This document shows positions 8,441 to 16,550 of a DNA stretch of 49,721 bases, in pieces. The DNA is from Nocardia miyunensis NBRC 108239. GTDB lineage: Bacteria > Actinomycetota > Actinomycetes > Mycobacteriales > Mycobacteriaceae. The translations under genes were made by a program, and so were the position numbers. Numbering within the stretch: position 1 is the first letter of the stretch; the number at the start of each line of letters is the position of its first letter. The notes beneath the pieces are model-generated. The model made no database searches, was not told where the DNA came from, and was given only the letters and a program-made list of their open reading frames with translations. The stretch covers positions 1 to 49,721 of the forward strand of contig NZ_BDBQ01000110.1 of NCBI RefSeq assembly GCF_001613065.1. Reading direction: 5' to 3'.

Positions 8441-8484
8441 CGAGAACGCACCTCGCCCGTACATTCGGGCGAGGTGCGTTCTCG
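8441..8484. terminator. Strong bidirectional hairpin terminator
   Basis: A perfect 19-base-pair stem (arms at 8441-8459 and 8466-8484, starting CGAGAACGCACC) with the six-base loop TACATT. It lies between the kshA operon and the convergent cupin gene and would serve both strands. No clear U-tract, as is common in high-GC actinobacteria. Confidence 0.85.
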
Positions 8485-8610
8485 TATATGCGACGCGACG
8501 CGATTGTTTGTCGTGCGCCCGAGGCCGAGGTGGCTCAGTCGGCGCAGATGCTGCCCACCGGAGCGGCGCGGCGCGCCGAGTGAGTCGACCGTGTCGGAGG
8601 CGACGACCGT

Positions 8611-9018
8611 TCAGTCGAGATGAAAGTCTGCGAAGTCGAATCCGGGGGCGACGATGCAGCTGACCAGGACGTGCTCGTCGGTGGCGGGCTTGGCGGACTG
8701 GCTGACGCCGCCGGGGACGACGGCCTGAAGCAGTTGTCCGCCTTCGACATCCGGGCCGAGGGTGATCTCGTCGCCGCCGATGTTCAGCAGCAGCGGGCCG
8801 CCGCGCTGCCACAGCCAGATCTCGTCCGAGCGGACCGTATGCGGGGCGGAGTGTTCGTGCGGCAGGAGCAGGAAGTGGATCGCGGTCGCCGCCGAGCGTC
8901 GGCCGACGTAGCCTTCGGGGGCGAATTCGACTGGGCTGCGGTAGGTTTCGCGGAACCAGCCGCCCTCGGGGTGGGGTTGCAGGTCGAGGGCGCGGGCGAG
9001 TTCGGGGCGGTCGGTCAC
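8611..9018 (-). CDS. DUF985-type cupin protein
   Basis: A 135-residue cupin of the DUF985 (YML079w-like) family: ALDLQPHPEGGWFRETYRS at the N-terminus, then AIHFLLLPHEHSAPHTVRSDEIWLWQRGGPLLL, and PGGVSQSAKP...LVSCIVAPGFDFADFHL at the end, which are the conserved blocks of the family. The ligand and reaction are unknown for most members. GTG at 9018 is chosen because CAGGAGC stands five to six bases before it; an in-frame ATG at 9048 lacks such a site. It is a single gene between two convergent or separated units. Confidence 0.88.
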   Translation of the reverse strand: MTDRPELARALDLQPHPEGGWFRETYRSPVEFAPEGYVGRRSAATAIHFLLLPHEHSAPHTVRSDEIWLWQRGGPLLLNIGGDEITLGPDVEGGQLLQAVVPGGVSQSAKPATDEHVLVSCIVAPGFDFADFHLD

Positions 9019-9097
9019 GGATGCTCCTGATCGGCGTATGCGGTCCATCGGGACGATCGTTGCGAAATGGTACGCGCGCAAGCGGGGCGGGCGGGTT

Positions 9098-9748
9098 TCA
9101 CCCGAGGTCGTGCGGTCGGCTGTAGGCGAGGGCGACGTGGGTGAACAGGTCGACGCGCTGGCTGCGGGCGGTGCGGCTGCCGGGTTCGAGGAGGCATTGC
9201 GTCGCGGTGCCGTCGTGGACGGCGACGAGGGCGCGGCCCAGCGCCCGCGGATCGGGCACCGTGCGGCCCGCGCGGTCCAGCAGGGCATCCAGCACCGGCA
9301 GCAGGGCGGCGACGATCGCCTCCTCGCGCGCGGCCATCACCCGCCGCAGTGCGGGATTGCGCAGGGCGTGCGCGGTGAATTCGTAGGTGATGCGAAACCA
9401 CTTGTCGTCCAAGGGAATCGCATCCAGAACTCGTTCGACTCCGGCATGCAGGTCGTCCACTTCGGCGACCTGGTCGAGGACGGCGGACAAGTCGCGCAGC
9501 ATATTCGCCGAGCGCTGCTCCCACATCGCCAGGAACAACTCCTCGAGCGAGGTGAAATTCGAGTAGAACGCCCCGCGCGTATATCCGGCCCGCTCACAGA
9601 TCTGCTCGACGGTGCAGCGCCCGAAACCCTCCTGCGCGAACGCCTCGAAGGCGGCATCGAGCAACCGCTGCCGAGTCTGCGCCCGCCGCTTGGTGACCCG
9701 AGGCGTACGCGTTGTCGACGCGCCGGTCTCGTCTGCCTGCACGGACAT
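9098..9748 (-). CDS. TetR/AcrR-family regulator
   Basis: About 216 residues. The N-terminal helix-turn-helix is plain: TRQRLLDAAFEAFAQEGFGRCTVEQICERAGYTRGAFYSNFTSLEELFLAMW. The C-terminal ligand domain is not assignable to a subfamily. The ATG at 9748 has AGGAGG five bases ahead; a GTG two codons upstream overlaps that site and is less likely. A 54-codon ORF ends ten bases upstream on the same strand and may be cotranscribed. The target is unknown; the sirtuin gene is divergent from this pair. Confidence 0.87.
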   Translation of the reverse strand: MSVQADETGASTTRTPRVTKRRAQTRQRLLDAAFEAFAQEGFGRCTVEQICERAGYTRGAFYSNFTSLEELFLAMWEQRSANMLRDLSAVLDQVAEVDDLHAGVERVLDAIPLDDKWFRITYEFTAHALRNPALRRVMAAREEAIVAALLPVLDALLDRAGRTVPDPRALGRALVAVHDGTATQCLLEPGSRTARSQRVDLFTHVALAYSRPHDLG

Positions 9749-9757
9749 CGTCACCTC

Positions 9758-9922
9758 CTACCGCATCGGATACACGACCGTATCAAATTTGGATTCGCGC
9801 TGGTCGGTCGCGTGACAGCTCGGCACGTCGGTGGCGAAGGAGTGCAGGGCGGCGTACCGCGCGGGAAACAGGGCGTCTGCGGGCCACGCCGGCGGCACGG
9901 CATCCTCGGTGATGATCCACAT
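9758..9922 (-). CDS. Possible 54-residue protein upstream of TetR gene
   Basis: An ORF from ATG (MWIITEDAVPPAWPAD...) to TAG, ending just before the TetR ribosome site. Third codon positions are almost all G or C and the composition is protein-like (two Trp, several Tyr/Phe, end DTVVYPMR), unlike the shadow frames around it. No clear ribosome site precedes the ATG and no family is recognised. It could be a real small protein or the C-terminal remnant of a longer one. Confidence 0.45.
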   Translation of the reverse strand: MWIITEDAVPPAWPADALFPARYAALHSFATDVPSCHATDQRESKFDTVVYPMR

Positions 9923-10005
9923 ACCGAGGCCGCCGCGGGACGAGCCGATCGCTCGTGATCGTTGTGGGGCCGCGGGTGTTCCCCGTACGGGTTAGTGTGT
10001 GCGGT

Positions 10006-10746
10006 ATGAGCTGGCGGCGGCGTGGCGGCTCGGTCGGGGTGCTGACCGGCGCGGGGATTTCGACCGATTCCGGAATTCCGGACTTTCGCGGGCCGCGCGG
10101 GGTGTGGACCGAGGATCCGATCGCCGAATTGCTCTCCACCTACGACAACTACATGGCCGATCCCGAACTGCGACAACGTGCCTGGATCGCGCGCCGGGAC
10201 AATCCGGCCTGGCAGGCGCGGCCCAATGCGGCGCATCGCGCGCTGGTCCGGCTGGGGGAATCCCGCACGGTCAACATCGTCACCCAGAACATCGACCGGC
10301 TACATCAGCGCGCCGGATCGCCGCCGGAATCGGTGGTCGAGATCCACGGCAACATGTTCGAGGTCGAATGCACCGTCTGTGATTTCCGCACGACCATGTC
10401 CGCGACGCTGGAGCGGGTGGCCGCAGGTGAGCCGGACCCGCCCTGCCCCGAATGCGGCGGCATCCTCAAGGCCGCGGTCATCATGTTCGGCCAGCAATTG
10501 AATCTGCGCAGTATGCTCACCGCCCAGCTCGTCGCCGAAACCTCGGAAGTCTTTCTTGCCGTGGGCACTTCCCTCCAGGTCGAACCCGCCGCGTCGCTGT
10601 GCGCCATCGCCGTGGAACACGGCGCGGACTTGATCATCGTCAACGCCGATCCCACCCCGTACGACCTCATGGCCACCGAGGTCATTCGCGACCCCATCGG
10701 CGACGCCCTGCCCCAACTCGTCGCCGACCTGCTCGCCGCCTCGTAG
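10006..10746 (+). CDS. Sir2-family NAD-dependent protein deacylase
   Basis: A 246-residue sirtuin. NAD-binding motifs are VLTGAGISTDSGIPDFRGPRG (about residues 12-32) and TQNID (93-97); the catalytic His114 is in EIHGN; the zinc is held by Cys122/Cys125 (CTVC) and Cys147/Cys150 (CPEC). It should remove acyl groups from protein lysines, giving nicotinamide and O-acyl-ADP-ribose. The region after the zinc site reads FGQQL instead of the FGE of many class III enzymes, a variation seen in actinobacterial sirtuins. The ATG at 10006 is chosen because the longer frame (to 9955) adds a segment without homology. Cytoplasmic, monocistronic. Confidence 0.92.
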   Translation: MSWRRRGGSVGVLTGAGISTDSGIPDFRGPRGVWTEDPIAELLSTYDNYMADPELRQRAWIARRDNPAWQARPNAAHRALVRLGESRTVNIVTQNIDRLHQRAGSPPESVVEIHGNMFEVECTVCDFRTTMSATLERVAAGEPDPPCPECGGILKAAVIMFGQQLNLRSMLTAQLVAETSEVFLAVGTSLQVEPAASLCAIAVEHGADLIIVNADPTPYDLMATEVIRDPIGDALPQLVADLLAAS

Positions 10747-11185
10747 CCGGATCGCGGCAGGCGGCCGGGGCTCAGGTGACGTGAAAATCCGGACCGCACA
10801 ACCGATATCGTGCGCCTGGATCACGTGACTCTTCGAGCCCCGCCCGCACGATGAGATCCGCATCGAGCGCATGTGCCGGCCGCTGGAGTACAGCCGGACT
10901 CGGCACAGTCCTGTCCGCTTCGAGCCAGATCGCCGACCGCGTCCGCCCGCACCGCTCGCGCGTCTCCCGGACGGTCCGCACAGATTCGTTGGCAAGCCGG
11001 CGCTGCGTATGCCTCGGCGGGTCCCCGGCTCACGCATCGGACGGCCCATGATCTCCGTTCACTCGGACCGCTCAGCCACCGGCCTCGTCCTCGGCGCCCT
11101 CGTTTTCATCGCATGAGTGCGATATCCGCTGATCGAAGCAGGTGGTGCCGGTCCGTGTGTCGAGCTGGGCGTCTCCGGTCCCGGT
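10747..11185. other. Gap of about 440 bases, one doubtful small ORF
   Basis: Between the convergent sirtuin and DUF427 genes. On the minus strand 10772-10981 there is a 69-codon GTG-start frame (VRTVRETRERCGRTRSAIWLE... ending GPDFHVT) that stays open upstream to about 11030; its first half has strongly GC-rich third positions, the second half less. No family, ribosome site or hairpin is evident. It may be a small gene or a remnant; I see nothing else here. Confidence 0.4.
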
Positions 11186-11938
11186 TCAGGCGAACGGGGA
11201 TTCGGGGCGGGGCTGGAGTTCCTCGTCGAGGTAGATGTCGACTTTTTCGTTGTAGAAGCAGACCAGGCCGGTGACCTTCTGGCTTTCGGGCAGGGGCGTT
11301 CGGTAGATCCAGACGAGGTCCTTGTGTTCGGTGCCGTCGATTTCGAGGTTGAAATACCCGGCGGTGCCCTTGTAGGGGCAATGGCTCTGGGTGTCCGAGG
11401 GAGTGAACAGGTCCTGGCGGGTGTCGGTGAGGGGGAGGTAGTAGCGCGGCGGGAGGCCGGTCTCGAACAGGATGTGTGGCGAGTGCGAATCTGCCACGGT
11501 GACGCCGTCCACCACGATCCGCACGTGCCGTGAGCTGCTCAGGATGTCCACGCGGGTGTAAGGGTTGCGCGGGTGGACGTAGACGGGTTCGTCCTCCTCG
11601 AACCATTCGTCCATCGCGCTCCATTCGAGCCGGACCAGATCACGCAGCTCCGGGATCGGTGAATCCGGATAACGCAGGGCCGCAGCGGATTTGACGATTC
11701 CGTCGGCGACGACATCGTGAATCTGCCCGTCGCCGCGGCTGGGGGAATGCTTGGTCTCGCCGGTCGGCTTCAACTCGGCGCGCACATCGGCCAGCGGCAC
11801 GTAGTAGGTGGGGTAGTACGGAATCTCCCAGACCAGAGTGGGATGGATGGTGTCGGCGATGAGCCGACCGGCGGCGTAAGCGCGCACACGCTTGTGTCCG
11901 GGTTCGGTCCCGACCCGGCCCCGATTCGTCTCGCTCAT
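11186..11938 (-). CDS. Tandem DUF427 protein
   Basis: A 250-residue protein made of two DUF427 units. Unit one (about residues 17-110) contains RVRAYAAGRLIADTIHPTLVWEIPYYPTYYVPLADV; unit two (about 125-250) contains HVRIVVDGVTVADSHSPHILFETGLPPRYYLPLTDTRQDLFTPSDTQSHCPYKGTAGYF, the most typical DUF427 sequence, ending with FYNEKVDIYLD. The fold is a small beta barrel; no reaction is established. The first unit is more diverged, lacking the HCPYKG block. Single gene, minus strand, cytoplasmic. Confidence 0.9.
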   Translation of the reverse strand: MSETNRGRVGTEPGHKRVRAYAAGRLIADTIHPTLVWEIPYYPTYYVPLADVRAELKPTGETKHSPSRGDGQIHDVVADGIVKSAAALRYPDSPIPELRDLVRLEWSAMDEWFEEDEPVYVHPRNPYTRVDILSSSRHVRIVVDGVTVADSHSPHILFETGLPPRYYLPLTDTRQDLFTPSDTQSHCPYKGTAGYFNLEIDGTEHKDLVWIYRTPLPESQKVTGLVCFYNEKVDIYLDEELQPRPESPFA

Positions 11939-11980
11939 ACTCGCCCAAGGTACTCCGGCGGTATGACATCCCGGTGCTGG

Positions 11981-12559
11981 TCAATCGGGCCGATCGGTGA
12001 CGAGGAAGTCGCGGGCGGCGGTGAGGATCCGATCGGACACGTCGTCGCCCGCGGTGGCTCGGGCGAGCATCACCGCGCCCGCCATCACGGCGAGTTCGAC
12101 CAGGATGTCCCGGTCGTCTTCGGGAGCGAGGCGGTGCAGGTCGTCGATCATGTTCCGCAGGCCGTCGCGGTATGCCTCGCGCAGGGGGCTGTCGGGGGCG
12201 GTTCGGGCGACGTCGCCCGCGAGGGCGGCGATGCCGCAGCCCTGTGCGGGGGTGTCGCGGTGGGCGGGGGACAGGTAGCGCTCGAGGAAGGCGCGGCGTG
12301 CGGCGCGTTCGTCGGGACCGGCCTCGAGCAGATCCGCTCGTTCGCGTTCCTTCTCCGCGCACGCGGTCGAACAGGCTTGTGCCACAAGGTCTTCCTTGGA
12401 TCGGAAGTGCCTGTAGAAGCCGCCGTGGGTGAGTCCGGCCGCGGCCATCACCTCCGGCACCGTGACGCCGCCGACGCCCTCGCGGCGCACCAGTGCCGAG
12501 GCCGCGTCGAGGACCTCCTTGCGGTGGGTCTCGGCCTGGGCGCGCGATGCCCGTGGCAT
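11981..12559 (-). CDS. TetR-family regulator divergent from an SDR
   Basis: A 192-residue TetR protein of the AcrR/YxaF type: HRKEVLDAASALVRREGVGGVTVPEVMAAAGLTHGGFYRHFRSKEDLVAQA is the DNA-binding domain, and the C-terminal part (AQGCGIAALAGDVARTAPDSPLREAY) is typical of TetR_C_33-like regulators. Start at ATG 12559 (MPRASRAQ) behind GGAGAGGGG. It is divergent from the SDR gene at 12685 with 125 bases between, which include an inverted repeat at 12613-12632; such pairs are normally repressor and target. Confidence 0.88.
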   Translation of the reverse strand: MPRASRAQAETHRKEVLDAASALVRREGVGGVTVPEVMAAAGLTHGGFYRHFRSKEDLVAQACSTACAEKERERADLLEAGPDERAARRAFLERYLSPAHRDTPAQGCGIAALAGDVARTAPDSPLREAYRDGLRNMIDDLHRLAPEDDRDILVELAVMAGAVMLARATAGDDVSDRILTAARDFLVTDRPD

Positions 12560-12612
12560 GGCATCCCCTCTCCGTCGTTCGTGTGTGACCTCTTCAGTCT
12601 TGCGCATTGGAA

Positions 12613-12632
12613 TAGATGATGACAATAATCTA
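12613..12632. promoter_or_regulatory. Candidate TetR operator
   Basis: TAGATGATGACAATAATCTA is an imperfect 20-base palindrome (outer arms TAGAT/ATCTA perfect, 14 of 20 positions symmetrical) in an AT-rich patch between the TetR gene and the SDR gene. Binding by the neighbouring TetR protein is inferred from place and symmetry. Confidence 0.6.
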
Positions 12633-12684
12633 AATGAGCGCAGGATGCGCCCGACGTGCCCGAATCCGATCGGAAGGACATCGC

Positions 12685-13386
12685 ATGACGACAATCGAAG
12701 GGGCGACCGCGCTCGTGACCGGCGGGCAGCGCGGTCTGGGTCGCGCATTCGCCGATGAGTTGCTGCGTCGCGGCGCGAGGAAGGTCTACGTCACCGCGCG
12801 GCGGCCGGTCCCGGCCGAGGACCCTCGCATCGAACCGCTCGCGCTGGAGGTCACCGACCAGGATTCGGTCGCCGCGGTCGCCGCGCGGGCCGATGATGTG
12901 AACATCGTGATCAACAACGCCGGAGTGCTGTACCCCGGGCCGCTGCTGACGGCCGAGATCGCCGATGTCGCAGCAACTTTCGACACGAACGTCTTCGGCC
13001 CGCTGCGCATCGTGCAGGCGTTCGCGCCGATTCTGGCGGCCAACGGCGGCGGCGCGCTGGTGGACATCCATTCGGTGCTGTCGTGGGGGTCCGGTGCGGC
13101 GGCCTACGGCGCGTCCAAGGCGGCGTTCTGGTCGCTGACCAATTCGCTGCGCACCGAACTGGCCGCGCAGCGCACCCAGGTGGTCGGGGTGCATCTGGGA
13201 TTCGCCGACACCGATATGGTCAAGGCCCTCCCAACCGAGAAGATCAGTCCCCGGCAGGTTGCCGAGGCCGTCGCGGACGGTCTGGAAAAGGGTGAGAACG
13301 AGGTGCTGGTGGACGATCTGACCAAGCGCGTCAAGGCCGCGCTGGCCGGGCCCGTGGAAAATCTCGCATTGCCGATCGGTGGCTGA
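12685..13386 (+). CDS. SDR-family oxidoreductase
   Basis: A 233-residue classical short-chain dehydrogenase/reductase. The cofactor site is ALVTGGQRGLGRAFADELLRRGA, an Arg-rich strand end (VTARRPVP) suggests NADP(H), NNAG is at about residue 77, the catalytic Ser is in IHSVLSW and the YxxxK in YGASKAA. Length and motifs fit the SDR family 6 type that uses small carbonyl substrates, but the substrate is unknown. It is divergent from a TetR gene and followed 41 bases later by a tautomerase gene that may be in the same operon. Confidence 0.9.
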   Translation: MTTIEGATALVTGGQRGLGRAFADELLRRGARKVYVTARRPVPAEDPRIEPLALEVTDQDSVAAVAARADDVNIVINNAGVLYPGPLLTAEIADVAATFDTNVFGPLRIVQAFAPILAANGGGALVDIHSVLSWGSGAAAYGASKAAFWSLTNSLRTELAAQRTQVVGVHLGFADTDMVKALPTEKISPRQVAEAVADGLEKGENEVLVDDLTKRVKAALAGPVENLALPIGG

Positions 13387-13427
13387 TCGCCACCACGATC
13401 CGTGTTTCGCACAGTAAGGATTCACCC

Positions 13428-13856
13428 ATGCCGCTGTGGCAGATCTACCATCCCGTCGGCGTCTATTCCGATCAGGCCAAGCAGGATTTCGCCGCCGATA
13501 TCACCAGGCATTACACCGGTGTCGGGCTCCCGGCGTTCTACGTCGTCGTTCAATTCCAGGAACTCGGGGAATCCGATTTCCTGGTTGGTGGCAAACCATC
13601 GGCGAACACCGTGCGCATCGTCGTGTCACATCTGGCGAGGCATATCGACGAACCGCGGCGCCGCAGGCGGATGACCGAATTCGTCAACGCGATCATTGTG
13701 CCCTACACCGCTGATCGCGGACTGCACTGCGAATTCCACATCGAGGAGAGTGCGCGGGATCTGTGGATGATCGACGGGCTGTGGCCGCCCGATGCGGGCA
13801 GCGAAGCGGAGAAGGCCTGGGCCGCAGCGAATTCACCGATACCCCCCGACGCGTAA
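13428..13856 (+). CDS. Tautomerase-superfamily protein (cis-CaaD-like)
   Basis: A 142-residue protein beginning Met-Pro, so that Pro would be the N-terminal catalytic base after Met removal. The blocks PLWQIYHPVGVYS, TRHYTGVGLPAFYVVVQFQELGESDFLVGGKP and the later HCEFHIEES match the long oxalocrotonate-tautomerase-like group that includes cis-3-chloroacrylate dehalogenase. The true substrate cannot be read off. AAGGA stands about 11 bases before the ATG. It follows the SDR gene on the same strand and is closed by the hairpin at 13874. Confidence 0.82.
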   Translation: MPLWQIYHPVGVYSDQAKQDFAADITRHYTGVGLPAFYVVVQFQELGESDFLVGGKPSANTVRIVVSHLARHIDEPRRRRRMTEFVNAIIVPYTADRGLHCEFHIEESARDLWMIDGLWPPDAGSEAEKAWAAANSPIPPDA

Positions 13857-13873
13857 TCCCCCGGGAAACGAAA

Positions 13874-13914
13874 CGGCCGCCGCGGCATCTCGAACGAGAA
13901 TGCCGCGGCGGCCG
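13874..13914. terminator. Bidirectional hairpin terminator
   Basis: A perfect 14-base-pair GC stem (CGGCCGCCGCGGCA with its complement at 13901-13914) topped by a further five-pair TCTCG/CGAGA stem with one bulged A. It separates the convergent tautomerase and secreted glycine-zipper genes. Confidence 0.85.
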
Positions 13915-13931
13915 CGTCGGGTGCTACCGGG

Positions 13932-14489
13932 TCAGTTGCCCTGGAGCAGACGGAAGAAGGTGGCGTTGATCTGGTTGCCGTTGGGGCTGCCGATCGTGCC
14001 GCCGATGGCCGCGCCGATCGCGCAGCCGGGCAGGACGAAGAACCAGAAGCCCAGCAGGCAGCCGATGATCGCGCCGACCGCGCCGCCGTGCTGCACGCCC
14101 CAGACCCACTCGTTGACGAGCTGGTTGCCGGTGTCGGTGAAGCCGATCTGCTTCAGGGTCATCGAGCGGCCGTTGTTGCTGATGTCGGCCGCGACCGGAA
14201 TGCTCTTGCCGTGCATCGTCATCGGGATGGACTCGGTGGTCTTACCCGCGGCATCGATGATGTCGATCGAGTGGGCGGCCGCGTTGGAGACGAACTTGCC
14301 CGCGGGGAGCGTCGCGGTGATGGTGTGCGCGGACGTGTCGTTCGTGGCGGAGACCAGCTGGGTCTGCACGTTCTGCGGCTGCTTCGGAGCCGGGGCCGCA
14401 CCCGAGGTGCTGGAACCGATCATCACTGCGCCCGCGGTGAGGACGGCGAGGGCCACGCTGCGGCCGAGGGTCTGGATCGAAACTGACAC
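13932..14489 (-). CDS. Secreted protein with glycine-zipper C-terminus
   Basis: A 185-residue exported protein. The GTG at 14489 follows GAAGGA and begins VSVSIQTLGRSVALAVLTAGAVMIG..., a signal peptide with cleavage probably after GAA near residue 32. The mature part has a mixed beta domain (residues about 40-125: HTITATLPAGKFV, SIDIIDAAGKTTESIPM) and then a hydrophobic glycine-rich segment (GGAVGAIIGCLLGFWFFVLPGCAIGAAIGGTIGS) that could insert in a membrane. I recognise the layout from uncharacterised nocardial secreted proteins; no function is known. The frame is open further upstream but without a better start. Confidence 0.8.
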   Translation of the reverse strand: MSVSIQTLGRSVALAVLTAGAVMIGSSTSGAAPAPKQPQNVQTQLVSATNDTSAHTITATLPAGKFVSNAAAHSIDIIDAAGKTTESIPMTMHGKSIPVAADISNNGRSMTLKQIGFTDTGNQLVNEWVWGVQHGGAVGAIIGCLLGFWFFVLPGCAIGAAIGGTIGSPNGNQINATFFRLLQGN

Positions 14490-14689
14490 GAGGATTCCTT
14501 CATCAGCTAAAGATTGTCGGGTTATGCCGAAAGGACATCTCGAAAAAATCTCCGCCCCTCGACATTGCGAACACACTATGTGGAAATCGGCCGCATGTAA
14601 ATTGCCTTTGCGGCTGTGCCCGAATCGATGGGCGTACCAATCGACGTTCTCGTCCAACGGTTGTCGCAAATGTGCCATGAATTCGCTGA

Positions 14690-14714
14690 GGGCCGCTCCG
14701 AGATGGAGCGGCCC
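14690..14714 (-). terminator. Hairpin downstream of the MFS gene
   Basis: GGGCCGCTCC and its exact complement GGAGCGGCCC around the loop GAGAT, 30 bases past the stop of the minus-strand MFS gene. Confidence 0.75.
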
Positions 14715-14744
14715 ACGGATTCGCGCCTCACGAAAATGCCCGGA

Positions 14745-16010
14745 TCAGTCGTCCCCGGCGCTGATCGCCTGTGCCTCCTCGACGCTGTGCGGCTCGGGAT
14801 CGTGATCATCCACATGGGCCAGGTACGAACGCCCGGCCAGCAGGACGATCACGCCGACCGCGGTGCACGCCGCGCCGACCCAGAACGGCAGGGCCATGTG
14901 GTCCTCGCCGAGTTTGCCGGCCAGGTACGGGGCCGCCGCGCCGCCGACGAACCGGACGAAGCTGTACGCGGCCGAGGCGGTCGAACGCTCCACCGGTGCG
15001 GAGATCATCACGGCCTCGGTGATCAGGGTGTTGTTCACGCCCAGGAACAGTCCGGCCAGTACGGTGCCGACGATCAGCACGATCTTCTGGTCGGCGAAGA
15101 TCGCCATCACCGCGAGGTCCGCGGCGAACAGGGCCAGCGCCAGTGCGATCATCCGCACGGTGCCGAACCGGCGTTGCAGCCTCGGCGCGAGGAACACCGA
15201 GGACAGCGCCAGCATCAGACCCCAGCCGAAGAAGATGAACCCGATCGCGTAGGTGCCCATGTTCAGCGGGAACGGGGTGTAGGCGAGCAGGGTGAAGAAG
15301 CCGTAGTTGTACAGCAGTGCGGTGATGCTCACCAGCAGCAGGCCGCGGTGCCGTAATGCCTTGAACGGCGCGGTGATCGAGGTGTGCTGAGCGGGTTTCG
15401 GAGTTTCCGGAAGCAGGGTGATGATCGCGACGAAGGCCACGGCCATCAGCACCGAGACGCCGAAGAACGGTGCGCGCCAGCTGATTCCGCCCAGCACGCC
15501 GCCGACCAGCGGTCCGGCCGCGATGCCGATGCCCAGGGCGGCCTCGTAGAGGATGATGGAGCGCGCGACGCCGCCGGTGGCCGCGCCGACGATGGTGGCC
15601 AGTGCGGTCGCGATGAACAGCGCGTTGCCCAGGCCCCACCCTGCCCGGAAGCCCACGATCTGCCCGACGGTGCTCGAGCTACCGGCCAGCGCGGCGAATA
15701 CGACGATGATCGCCAGGCCCGCCAGCAGCGTCTTCTTCGCGCCGAAGCGGCTGGACACCACGCCGGTGATCAGCATGGCCACGCCGGTCACCAGCATGTA
15801 GCTGGTGAACAGCAACGTCACCTGTGAGGTGGAGGCGTGCAGTTGTTCGCCGATCGGTTTCAGAATCGGGTCGACCAGGCCGATGCCCATGAAGGCGATG
15901 ACCGAGGCGAAGGCGACGGCCCAGACCGATTTGGGCTGTTTCGCTCGGGCCGGGCGGGTGGTGTTCGGTGCGTCGGCGGTGTCGGCGCGCGGAGACAGAG
16001 TGATGCTCAT
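14745..16010 (-). CDS. MFS drug-efflux-type transporter
   Basis: A 421-residue membrane protein with about 12 hydrophobic helices in two halves. The first half has MGIGLVDPILKPIGEQL, then SYMLVTGVAMLITGVVSSRFGAKKTLLAG, the MFS signature between helices 2 and 3, and GPLVGGVLGGISWRAPFF, the motif C of drug/proton antiporters in helix 5. The second half repeats the pattern after a short cytoplasmic link near residue 210. Both ends are cytoplasmic and acidic at the C-terminus. It lies 27 bases after a MarR-family gene, so export of a compound sensed by that regulator is the natural reading. The substrate is unknown. Confidence 0.92.
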   Translation of the reverse strand: MSITLSPRADTADAPNTTRPARAKQPKSVWAVAFASVIAFMGIGLVDPILKPIGEQLHASTSQVTLLFTSYMLVTGVAMLITGVVSSRFGAKKTLLAGLAIIVVFAALAGSSSTVGQIVGFRAGWGLGNALFIATALATIVGAATGGVARSIILYEAALGIGIAAGPLVGGVLGGISWRAPFFGVSVLMAVAFVAIITLLPETPKPAQHTSITAPFKALRHRGLLLVSITALLYNYGFFTLLAYTPFPLNMGTYAIGFIFFGWGLMLALSSVFLAPRLQRRFGTVRMIALALALFAADLAVMAIFADQKIVLIVGTVLAGLFLGVNNTLITEAVMISAPVERSTASAAYSFVRFVGGAAAPYLAGKLGEDHMALPFWVGAACTAVGVIVLLAGRSYLAHVDDHDPEPHSVEEAQAISAGDD

Positions 16011-16037
16011 CAGAGACGCTCCTGGGGAATCTGCTTG

Positions 16038-16490
16038 TTACGCGGCCGATTTCAGGGCCGCGAGCAGCTCGCCGAGCTCGCCGCGCAGTTGCGCGAGCCG
16101 GGCGGCGTCGAAGCCGGGCAATCGTGTCGTGAGGGCGTTGCCGATCGCGCGGCGGGACACGGCCAACCGGCCGCGTCCCGCCGACGTCAGCGCGACGACC
16201 ACAGCTCTGGAGTCGCCGGGATCTGCTGTGCGGCTGACCAGTCCGGCTGCCGCCATTCTGCCGATCAGCGCCGTTGCCGTCGGCTGGGAGCAGCCGTCGA
16301 TCCGGGCGAACTCGCTGACCCGCAACGCACCCTGCTCGTCCAGGACGGACATCGCACGCAACATCGCGTTCGGGAGGTCGTCCACGCGGAGTGTGCGGGC
16401 CAGGCGGGTCAGCTGTGCCGCGGCCGCGACGATGTCGACCACGTGCTGCTCGTCCCCGGTGAGGGCTTCGGATTCGGCTGGCTGGTTCAA
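16038..16490 (-). CDS. MarR-family repressor of the MFS gene
   Basis: A 150-residue winged-helix regulator: LRAMSVLDEQGALRVSEFARIDGCSQPTATALIGRMAAAGLVSRTADPGDSRAVVVALTSAG covers the helix-turn-helix and the wing with the MarR signature DxR. TTG at 16490 is chosen because AGGAG stands five bases before it; a GTG two codons upstream overlaps that site, and longer frames run through the operator. The gene is first in an operon with the MFS transporter and is preceded by repeated ACATAGG elements, so it most likely represses itself and the transporter. Confidence 0.88.
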   Translation of the reverse strand: MNQPAESEALTGDEQHVVDIVAAAAQLTRLARTLRVDDLPNAMLRAMSVLDEQGALRVSEFARIDGCSQPTATALIGRMAAAGLVSRTADPGDSRAVVVALTSAGRGRLAVSRRAIGNALTTRLPGFDAARLAQLRGELGELLAALKSAA

Positions 16491-16504
16491 CTGCACTCCT
16501 AACA

Positions 16505-16550
16505 ATTTACATAGGCTAACTAATAAAGTACATAGGTTGCCTATGTAAAT
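16505..16550. promoter_or_regulatory. MarR operator cluster
   Basis: Two nested inverted repeats. ATTTACATAGGC (16505-16516) is repeated exactly inverted at 16539-16550, 22 bases away; inside, TACATAGG-TTG-CCTATGTA (16529-16547) is a perfect 8-base inverted repeat. The region is much richer in A and T than its surroundings. It ends 14 bases upstream of the MarR start, as expected for an autoregulatory site covering the promoter. Confidence 0.8.

Noticed and set aside
9769..9784. GATAC-6-GTATC as TetR operator
   Set aside because: Arms of only five bases, and it lies inside the possible 54-codon ORF; too weak to call.
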